The notes below the pieces were generated by a model, which worked only from the letters and a program-made list of their open reading frames with translations, made no database searches and was not told where the DNA came from. From assembly GCF_003576645.1 (NCBI RefSeq), contig NC_044929.1, positions 1,961,245 to 2,025,244 on the forward strand: a DNA stretch of 64,000 nt, written 5' to 3'. Origin of the DNA: Ipomoea triloba (lineage: Eukaryota; Streptophyta; Magnoliopsida; Solanales; Convolvulaceae). Of the stretch, positions 47,083 through 57,856 are shown in pieces (the first letter of the stretch is position 1; each line of letters starts with the position of its first letter). A program made the position numbers and the translations under genes.

Positions 47083-47585
47083 GTACTTTCATCCCTTAAT
47101 AGAGGTCCGGGGTTCAAAACGGGATGTTATTGGTGTTTCTTAGGATCATAATAAACAAAATAAATAAACAAAACTAAACACGCATAATAAACAAGGAGAT
47201 CAGACTGAGTTATATGTCTGATCATATTTAACCCCTAAGTTACGTGCGAAGTGACAACTTTTAGTTCATCGAAAACTATTTATGTCACCACATATCATCA
47301 CTTAATAAAGTGGGGGATTTGGTTCTTTATGAACTAAACTTGTCACTTTGCACATACTTAGAGATTTAAGATGGTCACACATATAATTTGAGGACTAAAT
47401 TTGTACCAGGAGTATAATTAGAGGACAAATTAAAATTTTAACTTTTCTTTAAAAAAAAAACCTAAAATACTGAGTAAAACTTGTTGGATATTTATATATT
47501 GAATGGTTGAATATACTAATCCAGATTGTCTACCGGGAGCATAAATAATACTTTAGTATTGTGGAGTTTAAAATATTATTCATGT
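47083..47585. repeat. partial duplicate of gene D intron 1 and upstream region
   Basis: 47085-47211 matches the SINE-like segment and intron 1 of gene D (TTTCTTAGGATCATAATAAA, ACACGCATAATAAACAA). It then jumps directly to sequence matching 45325 onward. The deleted part is exactly where exon 1 of gene D would lie, so the duplicate has lost its leader exon. Confidence 0.7.
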
Positions 47586-48838
47586 TATTGTTAAGAAGTT
47601 TATAATTTGATTGATATAAAAGGATGAAAGCATGAAAGGAGAGATATCTAATGAGGGATATAAAAGAGAAATCCATATATTGTCAATACATACAAATAAT
47701 GAGTGTTTTACTCTTGACTGTGTACTGCAGCTACTCAGTCAAGAGTAGAAACACCCATTGTAGTTATGTTCACTACCTAACTAATTAGTTTGGAATTCTT
47801 TTTGTATAAAGTTTTAATTTGTTTACTCCTGGTGCTTATTAAGGAAAATTAGAAATTTTTAAGATAATGTGTCTTCGTACATCTGAAGTTTGTGATCAAG
47901 TATTCTCTTATTTTTTTGATTCTCACGATTCTTTTTATGAGACCAAGTTGTTTTCTACAAAATTGAGGATAATAAATGATTGTGCATATATTGCTGCACT
48001 TCATGTTGCCATAAATAATGATGAAATGCCACAGTTGGTTTGAAGATAACTCAACTATGATTTTTGAAGACCTATTACTGTGTTTAAGCTGCTAAGTTGA
48101 ATTCTTCCACGTGATTGGAAAATCCTCACATAGAATTATGATTTTGTATTACCTTCTCATTGTTATTTTCTTCTTTCAAATCTCATTTATGATGCATGCC
48201 TTCTTCTTGGATGGTTGTCCAATTAATGCTCACCAATACCTTGACTTCTTCACATTTTATTGACCATATAATTAATTTCTGTTTGAAAGTCTCGGTTAAA
48301 AGAGAGTAGAAGTCTAGAGGGAATTAATAGGCTTTTAAACATTTCTTTTATAAAAAATTATAAGTTGATAAATTGTTAGAAAACTTTAGATTAATCGAGT
48401 TAAAGTTTCAACACTCTAAGTTATGCTGACTACCTAAGTAAATAGTCTAAATTTGTTTTCGTTACGAATAAGTGTAACTAGAACCCCTACATTTTATAGA
48501 CTAGAATTTTATACTTTAGTTGCTACAAAAACCATTAAGCTTGGATTCAAAGGGAATCCATCACAACAAGGCCGGATTTTGTGCTTATGTCATGGTGAAG
48601 TCATGAGACTGCAAGGGTTAGTAGCAACATAAGTCTACTAAGAAGCAAGACTACTCAACAACAAGAGTTTATAGCTGACATCATCAGAACAACAAGAATT
48701 TTTGGATAGAATGAAAGAGTCTTAAGGACAACATGACTTTTACAAGCAACAAGAGTATCTCTAAAGAATAACCTAAGACATTCAAAAACACAACAAGGTG
48801 TTAGGAATAAGCGTAAAATTTTATTTGAAGATAGAAAA
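47586..48838. other. AT-rich intergenic DNA
   Basis: Some stretches (47880-48300) have weak coding-like texture, but every frame is broken by stops within short distances. No gene, RNA or mobile element could be supported. Confidence 0.4.
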
Positions 48839-49410
48839 GATAATGCCTGATGGGTTTATTGGGTCAAGGCCCACCCAAGGGCGGATTGGAATTTAGGTTG
48901 TGCGGGCCTTCCCATTAAGGTGGTCAATATCTCATCAAGATCGAAATGAACAAATCGGTACCCTCATAGTCAAAGGGGATGTTCAAACTTGGGGATCGAC
49001 TAACCCGAGCCTCCAAAGGGTGGTGCCCAACAATTCGTTATTGACCCAAGAATTGACTAACATGATGTGTCACAATTCGTTATTGACCCAAAAATTGACT
49101 AACATGATAGACACATGGATGTCATATTAGCAATGAGGGGCATCGCCCACCTAAGAACAATAGGAGACCACAGGCCTCGATGTATGGTTAGACGACCCAC
49201 CTCCTATGAGGTTGATTACACCCAATATAGAAAGGATGTCAGTGAAAGACAGGTTGGGACCACACATCGAAGGGTCTCAAGGAGTAAATTAAAGGAACCT
49301 ACTAAGAGGGACCTGGAGCTCGCTCTTGAGACGAGAGCACCGACCGAGCTCCACTCATCATCTAGGGTCGACAAGTCAATAAGCAAAGAACAGAGGCTCA
49401 AACTATAGTT
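48839..49410. repeat. GC-richer degenerate repeat fragment, possibly LTR-derived
   Basis: The block has more G+C than its surroundings and short overlapping open frames without domains. It contains a 43-bp tandem duplication (CAATTCGTTATTGACCCA(A)GAATTGACTAACATGAT at 49029-49110). Its second half matches 45890-46080. The style (GGCCCACCCAAGGGCGGATT) resembles retrotransposon LTR text, but no element end is visible. Confidence 0.4.
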
Positions 49411-49852
49411 TTGAAAGTTAATTGGGCAAATAAGGCTAACAAAAATATTTGAGGAGTTGGTGCATTAGACCAAGGCGGGTGAATAACTCGTGATATTGAA
49501 AATCATGTACAATCATTCCCCCTATCACAAGAAGAATCATGGATGTGCCTCTCTTGGCAAACTTAAATACGGGTGAAAATGTTTGCTAGAGTATAGTACC
49601 CACAGGAGCACATCTTGGTTTACCAAGATACAATAATTGACAGTTAATGGGGCCACCATATTTTAATTTCTATAATTGCTTCATATCCCCTAGATCTTTT
49701 CAAATAAATGGTTTTGATAATTAGCAACACTATAGAGTACAATGTAACGTTCAATAATATATAATGCAATTGAAAAACTATAGAGTGCATTTGTTTATAA
49801 ATGTTGAAAACTCAATCCGAAGGCAAATGGTAAATACTAAACATCTAAACAG

Positions 49853-50010
49853 TAAAAAGTAATTAAACCTCTTTTTTTTTGGTAAATTTACAGGGTCTTT
49901 CTCTCCGTCCGTTTAACGGTCCGGGGTCCACCCACGTTCGCTCCGGGAGGCACGGGAGCTGGCCCAAGGGGAATCGTCACTTGTGGGAATTAAAAAGTAA
50001 TTAAACCTCT
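49853..50010 (-). mobile_element. short retroposon with 20-bp target-site duplication
   Basis: A 118-bp insert (49873-49990) is flanked by perfect copies of TAAAAAGTAATTAAACCTCT. It begins with a T run, so the element is on the minus strand with an A tail. The body is GC-rich (GGGGTCCACCCACGTTCGCT). The long duplication and A tail indicate LINE-mediated retroposition, as for SINEs or processed small RNAs. Confidence 0.8.
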
Positions 50011-50320
50011 AAATCAAACTAAAAGAACTAAACCATAAATTCTAAAAGGTGAATTAAATCTTAAGGTGGAATGAAATTTCAGAGTGTAATTAATGATATG
50101 GATAGGCACAATTTATACTATTGTTTGGTGTATTTTATATTGTTGTTAGGTGCACATTAAAGGTAAGCATCACGCATTCATGCCTTGATTGATCTCTTAA
50201 GAACTAGTCAAACTTCAACTCTAAACGTACACTTCGGCTAAGAATTAATTAGAAAGAAAACAACATCTTACATACCATTTGACTATAATTTATGAACCTT
50301 TTGGAGAACTAAACTTCTAA

Positions 50321-50327
<7 letters not shown>

Positions 50328-50362
<35 letters not shown>
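50328..50362. repeat. (AT)n microsatellite
   Basis: A pure AT dinucleotide run of about 34 bases in noncoding DNA near the exon 1 relic of copy H. Confidence 0.85.
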
Positions 50363-50366
<4 letters not shown>

Positions 50367-50543
50367 GCCACACGCATTGTATAATTACAAGATTAAAAAA
50401 ATGAATATTTTACGAGACCTAATTAGTCAACAATCAAATAATATAAAATCTATAATCAAATATCAAACCCAAACGAAATAAATAAACTAAAAATAGGCAC
50501 ATTTTTTTTGAATACAACACTTTATTACATCAATACATTGTAC

Positions 50544-50610
50544 CATGTGGAGCAGTGCAAGAAAAAAGGAAGAGAAATGACATAAAAAGAATAGAACGAA
50601 ACGTAGAATG
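50544..50610 (-). pseudogene. decayed first exon of a peptide gene (copy H)
   Basis: The minus strand reads a leader-like FMSFLFLFSCTAPH followed by G|GTAC, closely matching exon 1 of gene C (MSFLFMFSCIARHG|GTAACC). No in-frame ATG is present at the expected position, and no exon 2 or 3 was found nearby. It is a remnant of an additional array member. Confidence 0.6.
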
Positions 50611-50924
50611 TATAATGTATATTCAGTACACAAATAATGTATTTTTAATATATTAAATATGTATTTTTTGTTATGGTCTACACAATAATTTTTCCAGGGT
50701 CAATAGGGTATGTAACAACTAACAAGAAATTGCAATCTCTAAACAAATTTGGGGCTAGTATTGAAGCACAATGTTCACCACAAATCATGAAGTGTTTGGA
50801 CTGTGATTATACGTGGCAGTCGTTATATCGTGGACCACGGTCCACAATGCATTGTGGACCATGCTCACTAATACTACAGTTCATCGCAAAAGATACTGCC
50901 TTACATTTGTTTTTATATTATCGA

Positions 50925-51820
50925 ATGAAACTGTAGTTATATCGAAATGTAACTGTAGTTGTGTTGAAATATAACTACAGTGTAGATAAAGAGTCATTTT
51001 CATTTTTGGTCCCACTGTTATTAGAGCATTGCCAATTTAAGTCCACTTCATTAATTTTTGCCACATTGCGGCCAATCTTATTTAGTCCTTGCCACTTTTA
51101 GTCCACCGTTAAATTTTTTGTCAAATAACCGTTCAAAATAGGGGTATTTTGGTCTTTTCATGCTTTGATCATCTCCTTAACCCTTTACAGTAATTTTCCT
51201 TACACATTTTCATCCAATGAAGAGGTCCGGCGAAAGCCATGGCTTTGTAATGTGGCTCACATGGCTTTCGCTAGACCTCTTCATTGGATGAAAATGTGTA
51301 AGGAAAATCACTGCAAAGGGTCAAGGAGATGACTAAAGCATGAAAAGACTAAAAATACCCTTGTTTAGGACAACCATTTGACAAAATTTTTAACGGTGGA
51401 CTAAAAGTGGTAAGGATTAAATAAGACTGGCCGCAATGTGGCAAAAATTAATGAACTTGACTAAAATTGGCAATGCCCAATAACAATAGGACCAAAAATG
51501 GAAATGACTCGTATATAAACTGATACTGAATAACAGTTTCACATTTGTTTTTATATTATCGAATGAAACTGTAGTTATATCGAAATGTAATTGTAGTTGT
51601 GTTGAAATGTAACTGCAGTGTATATGAATTGATACTGAATAACAGTTTCACATTTGTGTTTTTATATTATCGAATGAAATGTAGTTATATTGAAATGTAA
51701 CTGCAGTTGTGTTGAAATGTGTAAATGCAGTTGTGTTGAAATGTGTAAATGCAGTTGTGTTGAAATGTAAATGCAGTTGTGTTGAAATGTAACTGCAGTT
51801 ATGTTGTAATTGCAGTGTAT
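50925..51820. repeat. GTTGTGTTGAAATGTAA minisatellite region
   Basis: Variants of GCAGTTGTGTTGAAATGT(GT)AAAT recur about every 17-24 bases, densest at 51690-51815, with further copies at 50925-50985 and 51540-51620. The palindromic MITE at 50991-51510 is inserted within it. Confidence 0.75.
50991..51510. mobile_element. 520-bp near-perfect palindromic Mutator-like MITE
   Basis: The two ~250-base arms are inverted complements along almost their whole length. They start GAGTCATTTTCATTTTTGGT and end in the reverse complement, with an 18-base centre (GCTTTGTAATGTGGCTCA) between AAGCCATG and CATGGCTT. A 9-bp flank GTAGATAAA (50982-50990) matches GTATATAAA (51511-51519) with one mismatch, the length expected for Mutator-type insertion. 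A transcript would fold into a very long hairpin. Confidence 0.88.
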
Positions 51821-51944
51821 ATGAACTGAAAGTGAATGGCGCGAAACGGAGGTCGTTTCATCTGTATGTTTTTATTAATCAAAACGATGTCATTTTGATG
51901 CGCCATTGTGGACTGCGGTTCACGATATAATTTGCGTATACGTG

Positions 51945-52145
51945 GATAAAATGTTATTTTCAAGGTGTCGAAATTACAATTTAAGAGGCTGTGTAAGATT
52001 ATTACAATTGAAGTTTTCCAAGAGCTTATTACATAGACAACTTAACAAAGTTACGTAAGAAAACATTATATAAGAGTTACAAAGGAGTACATAGTACCCG
52101 GACAAGCTACTTCAATCAAGTTTACGAGTACAAAAATGTTAAAAA
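51945..52145. repeat. peptide-array downstream block, copy 2
   Basis: Homologous to 24100-24330 (shared ATTACAATTGAAGTTTTCCA, AGAGCTTATTACATA, CAAAGTTACGTAA). It lies on the 3' side of peptide gene E. Confidence 0.7.
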
Positions 52146-52678
52146 TACATGTTGATATACAATTTGTGCAATAGAGGAGATTAGCTCAAATTGTATCTTA
52201 GAATTGTTTTATAAAGTTGTTTTACAATGTTAATGTTTAAATGAGTGGTAGACATAGTTTAATAAATCATTGAACTTTGTAATGGTAAAAACCGAAGGTT
52301 GATCTCTAGTGAAAAGTTTTGGCGTGACCCCATATATTAGAATGTGTTCTTCAATTGTGATATCAATTTCTAATGTTTTATTATCTTGTTTTGGTTTAAA
52401 TTGGAATAATACGGATTACAGAGAGTAATTATTCGAGTTGATACTTCAAAAAGATTTATCTCATTGTCATACTTTATAAATCTCCTCATTTGCTATATGC
52501 TGATTTCAAACTCCCAAAAACAAGAACAAAACTCCCATGAAATTTTGCATATAGTACTCTCCCTAAAAATTATAATTAAATATTCTAATATTTATATGAT
52601 GTATGCATTCTTTCTTTATTTAATTATTTTGATAATTTAATTTTACTAACTTTTTGTTCTTCATTTAACATTATTCAA

Positions 52679-52888
52679 TCACATATGGTGCGTATGCACC
52701 GAGCAGTCTGGGTCTTCAACCGCTTCTTGATGGTTCTCTTCGTTGGATGTCTCCTCCTCTTCATCGGAGGAAGTTTCAGTGAAGTCTGTAGCTGCCGGGA
52801 CGTACTCCCAGTTGAATCGCATTCCCTGGTAGTGTTTCTTCTTGTTGGACATCCATAGCTGTTTCCCCCGGCAGATTACGTTGAGCAT
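52679..52888 (-). CDS. orphan small ORF of unusual composition
   Basis: A 69-codon frame is markedly richer in G+C than the AT-rich DNA on both sides, and the composition change matches the frame boundaries closely. The product begins MLNVICRGKQLWMSNKKKHY, then has an acidic Ser/Glu stretch (SSDEEEETSNEENHQE), and ends CSVHTHHM. I recognise no family. It could be an exon fragment captured and moved by a mobile element, a processed pseudogene fragment, or one exon of an unseen gene. No splice sites or flanking repeats were found to decide this. Confidence 0.3.
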   Translation of the reverse strand: MLNVICRGKQLWMSNKKKHYQGMRFNWEYVPAATDFTETSSDEEEETSNEENHQEAVEDPDCSVHTHHM

Positions 52889-53639
52889 ATATATATATAC
52901 ATGGAGTAATATATATAAACATAAATGTGTAATTCAATTATCAGCTTAGGCTTTTAATTGAGATAAAGTACATGTTTTAATTTGGTATCAGAGTTAACCC
53001 ATGTCAAAAGTCATGTATTTGAATCTCCATATCATTCGATAAAAAAAAGAAATTATGGTTAATAATAGTTCATTATTCAAGTTTGGACTTGGTAATCACA
53101 AATTTACAAATTAAACTTCTTAGGTTAGTTCACTCTTTGATCCTTTGCGGGCTAGGTTCACAAGGTAAGTTTTACTTATACATGTAATGATGTACACCAT
53201 CAAGTAATCGTAGTAGTTTTTCCTCATCACTCGAAAAAAAGAAAAAATAGTTTATTAAATTTTAAAATATTTTTTTGAGTACTAGTCAACAGTCGCCTCC
53301 ACTGAGACTCGAACTCACTCATCATTTCGCCATCGGTCTTGCATCCCATTTTCTTCTACTCATCAAACCCTAGATTTTCTTTCTAAGGAAGTTATTTCTG
53401 TAGAAATTTTTATACAATGGCACAAGAAACACCAAACAAGAAGCTGATCGAGAGGAAACCAATAGAGGATAAGAAAAATTAAATTACCTAATATATAATT
53501 TTAACAAAATTAAATTTTACTAAAACATTATAATTAATATTTAAAATTGGATTGTATATTAATAGAAGGTGAGTTTCAATGATGTTTATATAGAATGTAA
53601 TGATGAAACCTAATTGGTTGTGTGTGAGAGTTTAAACCG

Positions 53640-53840
53640 GGTGCCATTAAACCACAAAGTCTTTGGCTATAATCATATTTAAAACCACCAAAAATAAAAT
53701 CAACAAAAACAAAGATTCAACTCAAAACATTGATCTATCAAATCACGATTCAAAATACTTAAATAGCAAAAAAACAATATACTGATACAAATTAAATAAA
53801 ACGCAAAATAAACAACAGTTTCACATTTAGGAAATGTGAA
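53640..53840 (-). other. 3' flank of gene E with SINE remnant
   Basis: CCGGGTGCCATTAAACCACAAAGTCTTTGGC at 53638-53668 is the reverse complement of a SINE 5' end. The A-rich text that follows (CAAAACATTGATCTATCAAA, GATACAAATTAAATAAAACG) is the conserved 3' flank seen after genes A, B and F. Confidence 0.6.
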
Positions 53841-53939
53841 TCAATTAATTTTATTCTTCACCCATCTGCATGGGCTGACAGAAGTATATATATGTTTCAA
53901 CTCCTTCTGCCTCTGTGCTACAATTGTACGTGGTGGCTC

Positions 53940-54460
53940 TCAAGTTCGACAGCAACCTGGTGCTGCAAACACCATTATCATTAAAATTGATAAGTAAATT
54001 AGAGACTACAAATATTCATTATTATATAGTGAAGCTTTGTCTCTCTTCTCATAGCAGCTATATATTTTGCTAATCATTCTGAATGTATGTACGGCTCTGC
54101 CAGAAGTTTGTGCATATATATATATAAATCTGCTCTAGTGTGGACGCGTCTTAACGTGTGAACAGTGCGATTCACATCACTCAATGTTATAAAATGCACC
54201 TTAGAAAATGCGAAACATGAAAATACACAAAAACACTAAAAAACTGCCGCACCCAAAATAATGCACCATAACTCTCATGTCCCTAATTGTGCATTTCCAA
54301 ACACGTGTATATTTCCATACTTAGTGGTGTGTTTTTTGGTGATGTGTATCTAACAGTGCATATTTGTGTGTTGCATTTTCTAACATTGAGTGGTATATAT
54401 CTGTATACATAGTGGTGAGACGCACTATTCACACGTTAAGATACGTCCACACTTGAAATC

Positions 54461-54495
<35 letters not shown>

Positions 54496-55348
54496 CAAGT
54501 GCGAGGCCTTAACCTGCGAACTTACAAATTCATGAAGGATTACCCCACAATTACTACATGGTTGCACTATACCACGCATGTTTAGAAGCTATTGTGATGC
54601 AATCACATTGTAGTTGCAGTGCAATTGTTCGCAGGTTGACATCTAACTAAAAGCTAGCTTGATTAGCGGTAACTAATTGAAACTATATATATGTAATTGT
54701 TGAAATGATCTCTTTATTATATTGTTGACATACCTCGGCCGTATCCTCCTCCTGGTAGCCGCTTACCAGGTCGGTTGAGTGATTTATATGAGACTCGGCC
54801 GTGGTCAGGAACCAACTTGGGGGACGGTTCTGGGTACGGGCTTGGTGGTTTAGGACTATTCATAGGGACTGCATAATCTCTTCCTGAAATTTTGATAAGT
54901 GCTGTGCACAATTTATATCAAACTCATATAATTAATTTTATGTTAATTAGTTTTCAAAAAATTTTATGTTAATTAGAAGTTAAGTATGTACTTATTTGAT
55001 TTTTTTTTTTTTGGTGTCATTTAGATAATTTGGAGGCATTAATTGTAAAATCATGGAGCTCAATTGGATGTTTTTTGAAAATTACAAGTTATATTATAGA
55101 TAAACGATCACAAATAGTATTTAGATGCAGGGTTGGTTAAAAAAAAAAAGTGCTTAAGAGAGTTAGTGTTTGTTTGGATGACAATAAAATAATAGGTATA
55201 TATATATATATGTGTGTGTGCGCGCGCGCGCGTGCGTGCAAGTTGAGTAGTGAATACCAAGTCGAGCAGTGCATGGAAACGTGAAGAGCAATGTGATGAT
55301 GAAAAGAAGTAGTAAGAGAAATGGAGTATTATTGGAAGTGGCACCCAT
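53940..55348 (-). CDS. secreted peptide precursor E (unrecognised family)
   Basis: Exons at 55348-55258, 54883-54734 and 53962-53940 total 264 bases, 87 residues, the longest copy. The leader is [19 protein letters not shown], with likely cleavage before RLG. Exon 2 (150 bp) encodes GRDYAVPMNSPKPPSPYPEP, further Pro-rich text, a basic site PGKR and LPGGGYGRG. The 23-bp exon 3 adds APGCCRT and a TGA. The start of exon 2 (GRD.AVPM) matches gene A closely, and the tail matches all other copies. Splice sites are canonical and phase 1. The Pro-rich segment (PSPYPEPSP) resembles hydroxyproline-type motifs of processed plant peptides. The GKR site could permit processing to a short C-terminal peptide; both points are inference. 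Confidence 0.74.
54135..54460. mobile_element. fold-back MITE in intron 2 of gene E
   Basis: The left arm has AGTGTGGACGCGTCTTAACG followed by TGTGAACAGTGCG. The right arm carries the inverse, CGCACTATTCACACG followed by TTAAGATACGTCCACACT. The interior is AT-rich. The ends are approximate and no clear target duplication was found. Confidence 0.7.
55196..55240. repeat. alternating purine-pyrimidine microsatellite in intron 1 of gene E
   Basis: A TA tract grades into TG and then CG dinucleotides (TATATATATGTGTGTGTGCG then CGCGCGCGCGTGCGTGC). Long alternating purine-pyrimidine DNA of this kind can adopt Z-form. It lies about 20 bases inside the intron from the exon 1 donor. Confidence 0.85.
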
Positions 55349-55435
55349 TTTCCAATTGGAGGAATATAATTGATCGAAGAGAAAAGAGATTTGATTTGGT
55401 TAGCTTATTATGATATACGAAGTTAATGTATTCCT

Positions 55436-55450
55436 TATTTTATAGCTATC
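55436..55450 (-). promoter_or_regulatory. TATA box of peptide gene E
   Basis: The minus-strand text GAGGATAGCTATAAAATAAG lies about 90 bases upstream of the start codon, differing by one base from the GGATGGC context of copies A-C. Confidence 0.75.
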
Positions 55451-55520
55451 CTCATTTACTCTTTCAGTGAACATTGAAAACGAAATAACTTATTAACGAC
55501 AAAGACAATTAATAAAGGCT

Positions 55521-55575
55521 AACTAGGTGGCAAGAAATTTCCACGGTCAATGTGGCCCGCCTGCTTAGCGTGATA
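55521..55575 (-). promoter_or_regulatory. conserved upstream block with W-box, gene E
   Basis: AACTAGGTGGCAAGAAATTT then CCACGGTCAATGTGGCCCGC is almost identical to the block upstream of gene B. On the gene strand it contains TTGACC. Confidence 0.65.
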
Positions 55576-55635
55576 AGTTGGTGAGAAAGTTTAGGCGTCT
55601 GACTTAGACTGCATTCACTTGAAGTCTTTCTCTTT

Positions 55636-55951
55636 GGCCCTGTTTGGTAAATACTGTTAACAGAAGATGCTGTTAGCTTATTGGGTTAGAAGGATAATTA
55701 ATTGATAATATTAGTTCAGTGTAGAAAAGTGTTTGGTAAATTAGTTGTTAGCTGATAACTGTTTGGTATAATTTTTTTCCTCAAAAGGTTAATTGAAAAG
55801 ATTGTTTTGAGTAGCCTTTTGAAATTTAGTATTTTGGAGTTACAAAAAGCTTATTAACCAAACACTTATATTGATTTTTTAACCAAATCAAACAACTAAT
55901 AATGTTGAAATAGGCCAAAATTAACTGATAGACTAATTATTTACCAGGACC
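55636..55951. mobile_element. GGCCCTGTTTGG MITE upstream of gene E
   Basis: Ends GGCCCTGTTTGGTAAATA and ATTTACCAGGACC are flanked by TTT on both sides (55633-55635 and 55952-55954). In copy B the same flank is unoccupied (CTTCCTGTTTGTCATTTTG near 31612), which confirms both ends and the 3-bp duplication. Confidence 0.85.
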
Positions 55952-55954
55952 TTT

Positions 55955-57375
55955 GTCATTTTGGGAGGATGTGTTACTGTGTTAGGTCGGGTATATGATC
56001 CGTCTATTGACTATTGCGTATTTAAAAATAACCTACGATGCAAGCTTTTAAAAAATTAAAAACTCCAAAATTTTATTTATAGTGTGTAAATGCACAAATG
56101 ATACACATTTTTACTCTATTTCATTGGCATATTATCTGTCAAAATTTAGGTTTATTTTGTTAGGCTATTATTTTATTTAGACAGAACGATGAAAATTAAG
56201 TTAACAAAATTTGCTACAAGTATGAAACCTCCCGGCAAGGTTTTGAAACAAGTGGTTCTAATTTTTTCTAAGAAAATATTATTATTTGAAGTTTTCAGGC
56301 AAGGTTTTGAAACAAATGGTTTTAGGAGTTCTTTCGCATGTGAACCATCCTATATATATGTTCATGTGAGAACAATAAGATTGATTTGATCCATCCATTT
56401 AAGTAGAATAACAAAAACAATGGAGGGTTGATAAAAAGTGAAAAGAGAAAAATAGACACGGTCAATTTTATAAATATTATAAAATTTGTAATTTATAATA
56501 ATTATAAAATTAATCCAGTAAATTTTATATTTAAACTCTTGATCATTAATGAACTATGATGGCTTGATCAGACTTCACTTTTTATAAGAAAATAGTGTTC
56601 TTATTTGAATCTTCTCTAGTTCTCTTGTACTTTCTCTCTCTGATCTATATGTGCATTGTTAAAAAAAAAATTAATAATAAAAAAAATTCCTGAATTGGAA
56701 ACGAAACACACATGGAATAGTTCAATTTCAAGTACAATATTTTACTCCTTACTTATTTCACGAATTAAATATTTTAAATCTAGAATTTCTTACGGCACTT
56801 ATTACACCTAATTAATAGCCTCCTAAAATAGAGTTTTGCCCTTGGGATTTAGAATCCATTACAAAATCATAGTAGTAGTAATTCTTTCAAATTTTAAAAA
56901 AAAAAAAAAAAAAAAAGGGTATGGGAGGAGGTGCAAAATTGTCTTTACACCAACAAATTGCCCCTCCTCTCCATCGAATTGCAATTCCCTCCAACCAAAT
57001 ACTGTAGTTTGAGAATTCACTGAATTGCATGAATTGCAATTCCCGTCAAACTACATCCAACCAAACAGGCCATTAATTCATTGAGCATGCCGCATGCCAA
57101 AACCATTATGTTTCCCCAATGAAACACATGATGTTCAAGTCTTGAATCTATAGAGATAACTTGAAACATGTACTATGCATATACCATTTCACCACTTCAC
57201 CACTAATACCACCTGAAAAATTGATTATTTCCTCTAACAAATCGTTCTACTTTCATTCCAAACGATAGCGGCACCCAGCAGGTAGCATACTAGTTAGGTA
57301 GTTTCAATATGTTTTTTTATTTTTAATTTTTTTGTTTGTTTGGACTTTGGAGATAGTAGGTTAGTATGATTCTTA
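55955..57375. other. intergenic DNA between genes E and F
   Basis: The first 100 bases are the remaining upstream duplication block (GGGAGGATGTGTTA). Beyond it is AT-rich DNA with a poly-A run at 56897-56917. No gene is supported; the short open frame at 56189-56389 has no domain. Confidence 0.45.
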
Positions 57376-57595
57376 GGGGCCGTTTGGTTCGGGTAATCTC
57401 AGATTACCTAGGTAATCTGAGTCTGGTAATGTTATATTACCTTGTTTGTTTCAAGTTATGAGATTACCTGGTAATGTTATATTACCTCAAAGCTGACGTG
57501 GCGGTAATGTTTCAAGGTAATGTCATTACCCCCGTTTTTTTAGGTAATCTAAGATTACCTTGGTTATTCTAATTTTGCCCTTGTTAACTAATCCT

Positions 57596-57630
<35 letters not shown>

Positions 57631-57795
57631 AACACAATAACATATATAAAATAAATATATGTTTATATAATCAAATATACATGTGTGTATATTTATATAT
57701 TTATTATTTTAATATTAAGCATCAATACATTCATACATATAAATAAATAAAAATACACACAATAAAGGCACACAAATAAATAAATAAATAAATAA

Positions 57796-57856
<61 letters not shown>

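Noticed and set aside
48900..49408. Two overlapping open frames (76 and 97 codons)
   Set aside because: They lie in a degenerate repeat that recurs at 45.9 kb, with a tandem duplication inside the frame. There is no domain.
56189..56389. 66-codon open frame
   Set aside because: No domain, no splice or promoter context, and AT-rich composition like the surrounding DNA.
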